Origin: Sphingomonas limnosediminicola
GTDB taxonomy: Bacteria > Pseudomonadota > Alphaproteobacteria > Sphingomonadales > Sphingomonadaceae
Length of the DNA stretch: 64,000 nt
NCBI RefSeq assembly: GCF_039537965.1
Contig: NZ_BAABBM010000001.1
Span: 2,207,501 to 2,271,500 of the forward strand
Direction: 5' to 3'
Shown here: positions 1 through 8,251 of the stretch, piece after piece
Layout: each line of letters begins with the position of its first letter
Numbering within the stretch: position 1 is the stretch's first letter
Notes under the pieces: model-generated
What the model was told of the DNA's origin: nothing
The model's input: the letters and a program-made list of their open reading frames with translations, nothing else
The model's database searches: none
Made by a program: the position numbers and the translations under genes

Positions 1-372
1 TTCGACGCGGATGTAGCCGGCGGTGGGAATGCCGTTCTCGCGGCACAGGTCCTTGGTGAAGCCCTTCGACCCCTCGAGCTGCGCCGCAGCGGCGCTCGGC
101 CCGAAGACGGCGAAGCCGGCGTCGCGCAATGCATCGGACACGCCGGCCACCAACGGCGCCTCCGGTCCGACAACGACAAGATCGATCCCGTTGGACTGCG
201 CGAGCTCCACGACTGCAGCCCGATCGCAGGGGTCTGCCGCGACGCATTCCGCCCATCGAGCAATGCCCGGATTGCCCGGCGCAGCGAGCAGTCGACCGCA
301 GCTCGGCGATTGCCTAAGCCGCCACGCGAGCGCATCTTCGCGTCCGCCCGACCCCAACAGCAGAATGTCCAT
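1..372 (-). CDS. purD: Phosphoribosylamine-glycine ligase (GARS), 5' part only
   Basis: Reading the minus strand from the ATG at 372 gives [17 protein letters not shown], the N-terminal nucleotide-binding loop of GAR synthetase, then [18 protein letters not shown] and a [10 protein letters not shown] segment, both typical of PurD. The enzyme ligates glycine to 5-phosphoribosylamine in cytoplasmic purine synthesis. Only the first 124 codons are in the window; the gene runs off the left edge with no internal stop. The usual GGREHAL motif reads GGREDAL here. The start codon region overlaps the divergent xseA start, so the two genes must share promoter and leader sequence. The family call is secure; the remainder of the protein cannot be assessed. 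Confidence 0.93.
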   Translation of the reverse strand, partial: MDILLLGSGGREDALAWRLRQSPSCGRLLAAPGNPGIARWAECVAADPCDRAAVVELAQSNGIDLVVVGPEAPLVAGVSDALRDAGFAVFGPSAAAAQLEGSKGFTKDLCRENGIPTAGYIRVE

Positions 373-1762
373 GGATCTCCCTGACGAAACGCGCGCTGGC
401 CTGTTAGCGAACGTCGCCCCCGGCGACAATTCGCCGCCGCTGTCCGTCAGTGAGCTTTCGGGCGCGCTCAAGCGGACGATCGAGAATGCGTTCGGGCAAG
501 TGCGCGTGCGCGGCGAAATCTCCGGCTTCAAGCGCCACGCGTCCGGCCACTGCTACTTCACGCTGAAGGACGAGAACGCCTGCATCGACGCCGTGATCTG
601 GCGCGGCAATGCGCAGGGCCTCGCCTTCCGGCCTGAAGACGGTGCGGAGGTCATCGCGACTGGCAAGCTGACCACCTATCCGGGCCGCTCGAAATATCAG
701 ATCGTCATCGAACGGATGGAGCTTGCGGGAGAGGGCGCTTTGCTTGCCCTGCTCGACCGCCGTCGAAAGGCGCTGGCCGCGGAAGGCCTGTTCGCCGCCG
801 AGCGAAAGCGCAAGCTGCCGTTCCTGCCGCAGGTGATCGGTGTGGTAACTTCGCCCACCGGCGCAGTCATTCGTGACATCCTCCACAGGCTTGAAGATCG
901 TTGTCCGACCCGCGTAATTCTTTGGCCGGTTGCCGTGCAAGGAGAGGGCGCTGCGTCGCGCATCGCAGAGGCGATTCGCGGCTTCCCCCTGTTGGAGCCG
1001 AGGCCCGACCTTTTGATCGTCGCACGCGGCGGCGGGTCGATCGAGGACCTGTGGGCATTCAACGAGGAAGAGGTCGTGCGCGCCGCCTCCGAATCGCCGA
1101 TCCCGCTCATCTCGGCGGTAGGGCATGAGACGGACACCACCCTGATCGATTTTGCGTCTGACCTCCGCGCGCCGACGCCGACGGCGGCGGCGGAGATCGC
1201 CGTGCCCGTCCGCGCCGAGCTTTACGCCCAGCTAAGCGAACTCCAGCACCGCGCGCAGCACTGCCTGTCGCGCCGGGTCGAACGTGGCCGCGAGCGCTTC
1301 GAACTTACGGTTTGCCGCTGGCCCGAGCCGGCAACGATCTTTGCGCCCGTGGTCCAACGTGTCGATGAACTCGGTGATCGCCTGCCGCGATCGCTGGCAG
1401 CGCGCGCAGCAAGCGCACGCGGCGATTTCAACCTCGTCGCCGGCCGGCTTCGCCGCGATCTCATCGATACGCGCATCGAGCGCCTGTCGGAGAAGTTGAC
1501 GGCCGCCTGGAAGATGGCGGAGCTCGTCCATCCCGAACGGCCGTTGTCCAAGGGTTATGTTCGCGTCACCAGTCGCGACGGCCGGACGCTCACGCGCGCA
1601 AGCGACGCGCGCACGGAGAATCGGCTGACGCTGCACTTCGGCGATGGGAATGTCGACGCGGCCGTCGATGCCGAACCCAGGGCGCCGGTGCAGGTTGAGA
1701 GAAAGGCGCGGCGCCCCTACATCGCGCCTCAGCCCGGCCTTTTCGACACGCCGGAGGAGTGA
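365..1762 (+). CDS. xseA: Exodeoxyribonuclease VII large subunit
   Basis: The 465-residue product is the large catalytic subunit of exonuclease VII, which degrades single-stranded DNA to oligonucleotides together with XseB. After a short leader come [19 protein letters not shown] and [18 protein letters not shown] of the N-terminal OB fold, then [35 protein letters not shown] and [14 protein letters not shown] of the catalytic domain. The C-terminal [13 protein letters not shown] is also typical. The reading frame is open upstream to position 23, but that part lies antisense to purD. I therefore take the ATG at 365 (MSMDLPDE); 371 is an equally possible ATG. No clear ribosome binding site is seen. 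xseB is not in the window. Confidence 0.95.
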   Translation: MSMDLPDETRAGLLANVAPGDNSPPLSVSELSGALKRTIENAFGQVRVRGEISGFKRHASGHCYFTLKDENACIDAVIWRGNAQGLAFRPEDGAEVIATGKLTTYPGRSKYQIVIERMELAGEGALLALLDRRRKALAAEGLFAAERKRKLPFLPQVIGVVTSPTGAVIRDILHRLEDRCPTRVILWPVAVQGEGAASRIAEAIRGFPLLEPRPDLLIVARGGGSIEDLWAFNEEEVVRAASESPIPLISAVGHETDTTLIDFASDLRAPTPTAAAEIAVPVRAELYAQLSELQHRAQHCLSRRVERGRERFELTVCRWPEPATIFAPVVQRVDELGDRLPRSLAARAASARGDFNLVAGRLRRDLIDTRIERLSEKLTAAWKMAELVHPERPLSKGYVRVTSRDGRTLTRASDARTENRLTLHFGDGNVDAAVDAEPRAPVQVERKARRPYIAPQPGLFDTPEE

Positions 1763-1767
1763 GACAA

Positions 1768-1977
1768 ATGCTGATGAGCGGAAGCGGCAAGGCCGCACGC
1801 GTCCATTACCTGCCCGGCACCTTCCGTCTTCTGACCGACGGAGATCATGTCGTCTGCGCCGTTACGGGTGAGCGGATCCTGCTGCACGAGCTCAAATATT
1901 GGAGCGTCGAGCGGCAGGAGCCATATCTCGATGCAGAAGCAAGCCTGAAGGCCGAGCAAGCCGCCGCGCAGCGTTAG
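1768..1977 (+). CDS. DUF2093 family small protein
   Basis: A 69-residue protein with the block CAVTGERILLHELKYWSV followed by RQEPYLDAEASL, which I recognise as the DUF2093 family of alphaproteobacteria. Its function is unknown. The Cys and the conserved LKYWSV segment suggest a small folded cytoplasmic domain. The GGAGG at 1753-1757 favours the ATG at 1768; a GTG at 1759 and an ATG at 1774 are alternatives. The gene follows xseA within a few bases and is probably co-transcribed with it. It ends against the convergent gene at 1974, sharing four bases. Confidence 0.85.
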   Translation: MLMSGSGKAARVHYLPGTFRLLTDGDHVVCAVTGERILLHELKYWSVERQEPYLDAEASLKAEQAAAQR

Positions 1978-2498
1978 CCGACGCGCTTCACCCGGATGCC
2001 GGGCTGACTCCCGACCCGCAGGAAGAAGGCGCCAAACGAACCGCGGTGCACGACGACCTTGTCGCCCTTTTCGGGCGGCAACCCCAACTGCGAATCATCC
2101 TGTTGCGCCCAGGTCGAACCGTCTGCGAGCGTGACTATCAAAGCGCCGTATGGGTCTTTTTGGACGCGAGTCACGGTGCTTGCGATTTCCTTGATCTCGT
2201 CGCCGCCACCACCGAAGAGTCCGCCGAAATCGGGGATCGAAAATCCGAAGAGGCTGCGCTTGGCTGCAGTCGCGCGCTGCTTGTCGATGACCACCACCTC
2301 CTTCTTTGCGATCGCTTGGTTCAGAACGTCGGTCTGACGGTCGAAGCAGGCGAGGCGCTGAGCGGAATCGGCGATCGCGCGGCAGGCGATAAGCTGTTGG
2401 ATGGTCTGCGGCGTGCCTGTGTTCGGGATCGGACGCGCCTCTGCGGCTGCCGCGAATGAAACACCGATCAAGCCCACAACCATGAGTGAATTTCGCAT
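1974..2498 (-). CDS. Hypothetical secreted protein with RLACFD motif
   Basis: A 174-residue protein taken from MRNSLMVVGLIGVSFAAAAEA, a plausible Sec signal peptide. The mature part contains IACRAIADSAQRLACFDRQ, a Cys-rich pattern found in several small periplasmic proteins of proteobacteria, then a Gly-rich stretch FGGLFGGGGD and a beta-rich C-terminus with VTLADGSTWAQ. The frame is open 25 codons further upstream, but the signal peptide favours the start at 2498; an ATG at 2507 is the nearest alternative. The gene is monocistronic and convergent with the DUF2093 gene. I do not recognise a function; it is probably periplasmic. Confidence 0.75.
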   Translation of the reverse strand: MRNSLMVVGLIGVSFAAAAEARPIPNTGTPQTIQQLIACRAIADSAQRLACFDRQTDVLNQAIAKKEVVVIDKQRATAAKRSLFGFSIPDFGGLFGGGGDEIKEIASTVTRVQKDPYGALIVTLADGSTWAQQDDSQLGLPPEKGDKVVVHRGSFGAFFLRVGSQPGIRVKRVG

Positions 2499-2729
2499 TG
2501 GTCCCATCCCCGTAACTGCGTCCGTCCACGCTATTATGCTGGGCTGTTTCGCCGCAATCCAGCGCTGTTGCAAAATTGATACAGAGCCGGGACAACTTGT
2601 GCCGCTGGTGCCTCAAGGCGTTGCCAGCGTCTCGTTGGTTCACTTATCACGGCAGGTAGTTCGGCAAACTCGATTTTGCCGTTCCACGGCAGTCGTGCTG
2701 CGGCGCGACTAGTGAAGGGGAAGATTTTT

Positions 2730-5700
2730 ATGAAGCTCGATTTCCGTCAGCGGCTGCTCACGACCACGCTTCTGGTCGGCGCCAGCATGATCGCGTCGCC
2801 TGCCTTTGCGCAGGACGCTCCGCCGGCAACGCCCAGCCCGCCCGACAACAGCGCAACTCCGACGGCGCCCGAGACCACGACTCCCGTCGAAGGTCAGACG
2901 GTTGTTCCGTCGACGTCCGCCACCGGCGAGAACGTCAAGGGTTCGCAAGACATTGTCATCACCGGCACGCGCATCCCGCAGCCGAACCTGACTTCGGCCA
3001 GCCCGGTCACCGTGCTGTCAAGCCAGGAGGTGAAGCTCCAGGGCACGACCCGTACCGAGGATCTCATCAACTCGCTGCCGCAGTCGTTCGCGTCGCAGGG
3101 TTCGAACATTTCGAACGGCTCGACGGGTACCGCGACGGTCAACCTTCGTGGTCTCGGCTCGGTCCGCACCCTCGTGCTGGTCAACGGCCGCCGTCTGCAG
3201 CCGGGTGACCCGCGTCAGGGTTCGGTCGCCGACATCAACTTCATCCCGTCCTCGCTCGTGAAGCGTGTCGACGTTCTGACCGGCGGTGCTTCGTCGGTGT
3301 ACGGCGCGGACGCCGTTTCGGGCGTCGTCAACTTCATCATGGACACCAACTACCGCGGCCTGAAGATCGACGCCCAGGCTTCGACCTTCATGCACAACAA
3401 CGACGCGTCGGATCGGATTCTGAACGCGGACGTTGCTCGCGGCTATCGTCCGCCGCACGGCATGAACATCAACGGCGGTGCGCAGGACGTTTCGGCTGTC
3501 TTCGGCGCCGGCTTCGACGACAATCGCGGCAGCATCCTTGCTTACGCGACCTATCGCAGCCAGGATCCGGTTCTTCAGGCGACCCGCGACTATTCGTTCT
3601 GCTCGCTCGCAGCGCGCACGGCGAAGCAGGGCGGTCTCGGCAGCGGCACGCCGCCCCGTGACTTCAACTGCGGCGGTTCGGCGACTTCGGCGACCGGTAC
3701 GTTCTTCACGAACGTCGGCACGTTCCAGACCCAAGGTAACCAGTTCGTTCCGGGTTCTACCCCGTTCAACTTCGGCCCGTACAACTTCTATCAGCGTCCG
3801 GACGAGCGCTACACGCTGGGTGCGTTCGCTGAGTATGAAATCAGCCCGGGTGCAAAGCCTTACCTCGAAGCGATGTTCATGGACGATACGTCCAATGCGC
3901 AGATCGCTCCGTCGGGTGACTTCTTCAACACCACGACCCTGAACTGCGATAATGGCGCTTTGTCAGCTCAGCAGCTGAGCGTCATTTGCGGCGCGGCTGT
4001 TTACAATCCGGCTGACGCAACGAACTTCACTGGGAATTATCTCAGCACGTTCGGCAATCTCGTTGGTCAGGGTGCCATCTTTGGGAAGGACCCCGATGGC
4101 TCTGGGCCGCTGAAGCGTCCATTGCTCGGCTTCGGCGTAGTTGGCGGCGTCGCGCCGGCGACGCAGTTCACCGACCTCAATGGCAATACCTACAATCAGG
4201 GTATCGCTTACATTGGTCGCCGTAACGTTGAAGGTGGCGGTCGTCAGGACCACCTCAATCACACCGCGTATCGCATCGTGGCCGGTGTACGTGGTGACCT
4301 TCTGCGTGGCCTGTCCTACGATGCCTACTATCAGTATGGCACCACCAAGCTGGAACAGGTTTACCTGAACGACTTCTCGGTCACCCGTCTGCGGCGAGCG
4401 CTTGATATTGTCGCGGTCGACTCGACGGGCGCGGTTGTCGCTCCGGGTACGGCTGGTGCAACTGCGGTTTGTCGTTCGGTCACCACGGGTGAAGATCCGA
4501 ACTGCGTTCCGTACAACATCTTCGCTACCGGTGGCGTGACCCCGGCCGCGCTTGCTTACTTGCAGACCCCCGGCTTCCAGACCGGTCAGGTCAAGGAGCA
4601 GATTGCTAACGCCAACTTCACGTTCGAAGGTGGCGAGTACGGGCTTCAGACGCCTTGGTCTGATCGGGGCATCGGCATCAACGTCGGTGGCGAGTATCGT
4701 AAGGAATCGCTGTCGACGTCGGTCGACACCGAATTCCAGACGGGCGATCTTGCTGGTCAAGGCGGCGCGACGCTCCCGGTCTCGGGTTCGTTCGACGTCC
4801 GTGAGCTCTTCACCGAAGTGCAGGTTCCGATCATCGAGCATTCGTTCATCGAAGAATTCTCGATCACCGGTGGCTATCGTTATTCCGACTATAAGGTCGC
4901 GGGTAATCACTTCAGCACGGACACCTACAAGATCTCGGCAGAACTCGCTCCGGTTCGCGATATTCGCCTCCGCGCGAGCTACAACCGGGCGGTTCGTGCG
5001 CCGAATGTCGTCGAGTTGTTCGCGACGCAGAACGTGGCTCTTGGCGGAACCGTCGATCCGTGCGCCGGCGCTGCCCCAACCGCTACGGCGGCTCAGTGCG
5101 CCAACACTGGTGTGACTGCCGCGCAATACGGCACAATCACTGCGAACCCGGCGAATCAGTATAATGCGTTGTTTGGTGGGAACACCGAGCTCTCGCCGGA
5201 GAAGGCGGACAGCTACACGGCGGGTCTCGTTATCCAGCCGCGCTGGATCCCCGGCCTGGCGTTCACGGTTGATTACTTCAACATCAAGATCAAGAACCTG
5301 ATCAGCACGATTCCGTACCAGACGGTTATCAATAACTGTCTGACGACGGGTAACGCGCTGACCTGTGCTCTCATCCATCGCGCACCCGGAAACGGATCGC
5401 TTTGGCTTTCTCCGAACGGCTACGTTGACCAGCGGACTATCAACGTCGGTGGCGAGAGCACCAAGGGCTTCGATCTTAACGGTTCCTATGCCCATAAGTT
5501 TGGCGGCCTAGGCACGATGAACGTCAGCTACGTCGGCACCATTCTGCGGAAGCTTGACTTCGATACTGGGATCAATCCTGGGACCGGTGGTCAGGATGGC
5601 GTGTTCGACTGCGCTGGTCTCTTCGGAAACACGTGCGGCACGCCCAATCCGAAGTATCGTCACAAACTGCGTCTCGGCTTCACGTTGCCGAATGGTCTGG

Positions 5701-6014
5701 GTCTTTCGGGCCAGTGGCGGTATTTCTCAAAGGTCGACGACGACGTGCTGAGCAACGATGCCGATCTTAGCGGTGCGGCGCCTGCGCCCGCAGACGCCAA
5801 GATCCCGTCGCAGAGCTACTTCGACCTCGCCCTCACGGCCCGGATCGGGGATCGCTATAACTTCCGCCTTGGCGCGAACAACATCCTCGACAAGGACCCG
5901 CCGATCGTCGGTGGCGAAGTCGCGAATGCTCCGTTCGGGAACGGCAATACCTATCCGCAGGTCTATGATGCCTTGGGTCGGTACATCTTTGCCGGCGTGA
6001 CGATCGACTTCTAA
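2730..6014 (+). CDS. TonB-dependent receptor
   Basis: A 1094-residue outer-membrane receptor that would import a ligand using TonB/ExbBD energy. Residues 1-27 form a signal peptide ending SPAFA before QDA. A Pro/Thr-rich linker (about residues 28-70) leads to the TonB box DIVITGTRIPQ, then the plug with LINSLPQSFASQG, VNLRGLGSVRTLVLVNGRR and GGASSVYGADAVSGVVNF. A long 22-strand-type barrel follows, with the receptor motif ASYNRAVRAPNVVELF and a C-terminus ending in Phe. AGTGAAGGGG upstream fits the start at 2730. The ligand is unknown. The genes after it encode 2-oxoglutarate hydroxylases rather than a classical siderophore or glycan pathway, which hints at a peptide-related substrate (inference). 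A strong terminator follows the gene. Confidence 0.95.
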   Translation: MKLDFRQRLLTTTLLVGASMIASPAFAQDAPPATPSPPDNSATPTAPETTTPVEGQTVVPSTSATGENVKGSQDIVITGTRIPQPNLTSASPVTVLSSQEVKLQGTTRTEDLINSLPQSFASQGSNISNGSTGTATVNLRGLGSVRTLVLVNGRRLQPGDPRQGSVADINFIPSSLVKRVDVLTGGASSVYGADAVSGVVNFIMDTNYRGLKIDAQASTFMHNNDASDRILNADVARGYRPPHGMNINGGAQDVSAVFGAGFDDNRGSILAYATYRSQDPVLQATRDYSFCSLAARTAKQGGLGSGTPPRDFNCGGSATSATGTFFTNVGTFQTQGNQFVPGSTPFNFGPYNFYQRPDERYTLGAFAEYEISPGAKPYLEAMFMDDTSNAQIAPSGDFFNTTTLNCDNGALSAQQLSVICGAAVYNPADATNFTGNYLSTFGNLVGQGAIFGKDPDGSGPLKRPLLGFGVVGGVAPATQFTDLNGNTYNQGIAYIGRRNVEGGGRQDHLNHTAYRIVAGVRGDLLRGLSYDAYYQYGTTKLEQVYLNDFSVTRLRRALDIVAVDSTGAVVAPGTAGATAVCRSVTTGEDPNCVPYNIFATGGVTPAALAYLQTPGFQTGQVKEQIANANFTFEGGEYGLQTPWSDRGIGINVGGEYRKESLSTSVDTEFQTGDLAGQGGATLPVSGSFDVRELFTEVQVPIIEHSFIEEFSITGGYRYSDYKVAGNHFSTDTYKISAELAPVRDIRLRASYNRAVRAPNVVELFATQNVALGGTVDPCAGAAPTATAAQCANTGVTAAQYGTITANPANQYNALFGGNTELSPEKADSYTAGLVIQPRWIPGLAFTVDYFNIKIKNLISTIPYQTVINNCLTTGNALTCALIHRAPGNGSLWLSPNGYVDQRTINVGGESTKGFDLNGSYAHKFGGLGTMNVSYVGTILRKLDFDTGINPGTGGQDGVFDCAGLFGNTCGTPNPKYRHKLRLGFTLPNGLGLSGQWRYFSKVDDDVLSNDADLSGAAPAPADAKIPSQSYFDLALTARIGDRYNFRLGANNILDKDPPIVGGEVANAPFGNGNTYPQVYDALGRYIFAGVTIDF

Positions 6015-6040
6015 GTCAATCGTTCGTTTTAAAAGGGGAG

Positions 6041-6075
6041 CGGCGGGTCTCGAAAGAGGCCCGCCGTTTTCTTTT
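6041..6075 (+). terminator. Intrinsic terminator after the TonB receptor gene
   Basis: CGGCGGGTCTC (6041-6051) pairs with GAGGCCCGCCG (6056-6066) around a GAAA loop, an 11-bp stem with one G-T pair, followed by TTTTCTTTT. This is a textbook Rho-independent terminator. It suggests that the hydroxylase genes starting at 6102 are reached by read-through or have their own promoter within or just past the hairpin. Confidence 0.9.
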
Positions 6076-6101
6076 GTGCCGGTCGCAGTACAGTCGTCCG
6101 G

Positions 6102-7046
6102 ATGAGCGATCCCTTCACGCAAGCCATGGAACTGCTGCTGGGCGACCGGCCTGGCCGTGAGGAGATCGAAGAAGCGGGCCGCCTGTTCGAGCGTGCGTCT
6201 GCCGAAGGTAATTCCGAAGCTAGCGAGCGCTGTGCCATGTTCGAGGCATTCGGCATGGCTCGACCGCAAAGCTGGACGCGCGCGCTTGACATGCTTGCGC
6301 TGGCGGCCTCGCAAGGTTCCCGATGCGCGCAGGATCAGTTGCTGCTTTTCAACGACAATGAAGTCGATCCCAATCCGGTCGAGGAGACTGACTGGGTCTC
6401 GCTTCGTGCCGGCATCGACATTGATGCTCGGATGCAACCGGGAGAGAAGGTTGCGCTGTCCGAGGTCCCTCGGGTGCGCACCATCAAACGGTTTGCAACC
6501 GCGCCGGAATGCCGTTTCCTTATCGGTCTGGCGAGCGAGCGTTTGGTTCCCGCGACTGTGTTCAGCGATGCTGACGGTGAGCAGACGCATCACCAGGCGC
6601 GCGACAATAGCTATCTCGTGATGCGCATCGGGGAGATGAACGTGCTCACCGAAGTTATCCGACACCGCATTTCCGTGGCGACGAAGCTTCCGGTGCCCCT
6701 ATTCGAGCCGTCTCAGCTGTTGCACTATGCCGTCGGAGAGCGGTTCAAGCCGCACCATGACTTCCTCGATCCGGCGAACGAGGCCTATCGGGACACGTTG
6801 TCGCGTTTCGGTCAGCGCATCGCGACCTTCCTCATCTACCTGAACGATGCATATTCGGGCGGCGAAACCAGCTTCCCTGCAATCGGCCTGAACTTCCGCG
6901 CGGAAACTGGCGATGCCTTGTTCTTTGCTAACGTCACGCGCGAAGGGGCGCCCGATCCACGCACGCTCCACGCCGGCCGCCCGCCGCTTTCCGGCGAGAA
7001 ATGGGTTTTCTCCCAATGGATCCGCGATCGATTCCCAGCCGCCTAG
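6102..7046 (+). CDS. Prolyl-4-hydroxylase-type 2OG-Fe(II) oxygenase with Sel1-like N-terminus
   Basis: A 314-residue enzyme of the P4H superfamily. The catalytic core at about residues 200-310 shows H218-x-D220 in PHHDFLDP, distal H290 in TLHAG, and K300 in GEKWVFSQW, the expected 2-oxoglutarate-binding lysine. LIYLNDAYSGGETSFP is the usual strand around the core. Residues about 10-85 form helical Sel1/TPR-like repeats that could hold a protein substrate. The family hydroxylates proline or other residues in peptides and proteins using Fe(II), O2 and 2-oxoglutarate. No signal peptide is seen, so it should act in the cytoplasm. It is the first gene after the TonB receptor. The substrate is unknown. 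Confidence 0.9.
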   Translation: MSDPFTQAMELLLGDRPGREEIEEAGRLFERASAEGNSEASERCAMFEAFGMARPQSWTRALDMLALAASQGSRCAQDQLLLFNDNEVDPNPVEETDWVSLRAGIDIDARMQPGEKVALSEVPRVRTIKRFATAPECRFLIGLASERLVPATVFSDADGEQTHHQARDNSYLVMRIGEMNVLTEVIRHRISVATKLPVPLFEPSQLLHYAVGERFKPHHDFLDPANEAYRDTLSRFGQRIATFLIYLNDAYSGGETSFPAIGLNFRAETGDALFFANVTREGAPDPRTLHAGRPPLSGEKWVFSQWIRDRFPAA

Positions 7047-7087
7047 TCGTTCGCTAGACATTCTTTGCATTTCGCCTGCGCCTCGGC

Positions 7088-8251
7088 ATGATGAGAGCAA
7101 TGGTTCAGATGCAGACACTTGAGCAGCAGGCCGACTCGGCCGCGTCAGCGGGGGATTTCAATGCTGCCAGAGCGTTGCTCGAGCAGGCCGCAGCCGCAGG
7201 TCCGAGCTCGGTCGCGCTGTGGACCAAACTATCCGCCATGTGCAAGATTTCCGGCGACCTTCAGGCCGCGCTAGGGGCAATCGATCGGGCCTTGGCTCTC
7301 GCGCCTCTGGACTTCTCTGCCTTGCTGGCGCGTGCCGTCATCCTCGACAACCTCGGCGATCCCAATGCCGGTGAAGAATACGGCAACGCGCTCGCGCAAA
7401 TCCATCCGGACGAAGAGATACCGGGGCCGTGGCAGGCGGCCGTCGCCCACGCCCGCAAGCGCCGTGACGACTGGCGGCTCAAGCTGGGCGGGCGCCTGGC
7501 GAGCGGCCTTCCATCCGACTTGTCGCCCGCCGAGCGAGTGCGCGCCGAACGCTTCATCACCAACCGCACGCGCAACACGCGCCATCATCACCAGGAACCG
7601 TCCGATTTCCATTTTCCGGGCCTGCCGGAAATAGAGTTCTACGACCGCGATATGTTCCCGGCGCTGCCGATCCTCGAGCAGGCAGTGGGCGATATCCGCG
7701 CGGAGTTCGATGCGCTGATCGCGGCCGAAGCTGCCGAGATGGTGCCTTACATTCAGTATCCGGACCGCGTGCCGATGCGGCAATGGAAAGAGCTCAACCA
7801 CAATCCCAAGTGGACGGCGATCCATTTGCTTCAGAACGGCCGCCGGATTGAGCAGAATGCGAGACATTGCCCGCGCACGCTCGAGGCAATCTCTCACATG
7901 GATCAGCCGGAGGTGCCTGGCGCGTCGCCTAACGCGATGTTTTCTATGCTGGCACCGCGCACCCGCATCCCGCCGCACACGGGCGTTGCAAACACGCGCC
8001 TCGTTTGCCACCTGCCGCTCATCGTGCCGGGTAATTGCGGTTTCCGGGTCGGCGACACGACGCGCGAGTGGAACGTTGGCGAGGCGTTCGTCTTCGACGA
8101 CACGATCGAGCATGAGGCGTGGAACGACAGTGACGAGCTTCGCGTCGTCCTGATCATCGATCTCTGGGCGCCCGCGCTCAGCAGCGGAGATCGCCGCACT
8201 GTCGCGGCAGTCATCGGCAATAGTGGCGCAACTTTCGCAGGTAGCGCATGA
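7088..8251 (+). CDS. Aspartyl/asparaginyl beta-hydroxylase with N-terminal TPRs
   Basis: A 387-residue protein. Residues about 10-110 are TPR-like helices; the C-terminal half is an Asp/Asn beta-hydroxylase domain (PF05118 type). Visible are PPHTGVANTRLVCHLPL with H297 and R305, CGFRVGDTTREWNVGEAFVFDD, and IEHEAWN with H342, then R352. Like animal AspH it appears to use a two-histidine iron site. The family hydroxylates the beta-carbon of Asp or Asn in protein substrates. Start choice is uncertain: ATGs at 7088, 7100 and 7109 are all possible, with only weak purine-rich sequence upstream. The stop overlaps the next start by four bases, so the two are translationally coupled. Confidence 0.88.
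   Translation: MMRAMVQMQTLEQQADSAASAGDFNAARALLEQAAAAGPSSVALWTKLSAMCKISGDLQAALGAIDRALALAPLDFSALLARAVILDNLGDPNAGEEYGNALAQIHPDEEIPGPWQAAVAHARKRRDDWRLKLGGRLASGLPSDLSPAERVRAERFITNRTRNTRHHHQEPSDFHFPGLPEIEFYDRDMFPALPILEQAVGDIRAEFDALIAAEAAEMVPYIQYPDRVPMRQWKELNHNPKWTAIHLLQNGRRIEQNARHCPRTLEAISHMDQPEVPGASPNAMFSMLAPRTRIPPHTGVANTRLVCHLPLIVPGNCGFRVGDTTREWNVGEAFVFDDTIEHEAWNDSDELRVVLIIDLWAPALSSGDRRTVAAVIGNSGATFAGSA

Noticed and set aside
3963..5495. 510-codon open frame antisense to the TonB receptor gene
   Set aside because: The opposite strand encodes an unmistakable receptor barrel. The antisense translation is Arg/Val/Asp-rich with no domain, as expected for the mirror of GC-rich coding DNA.
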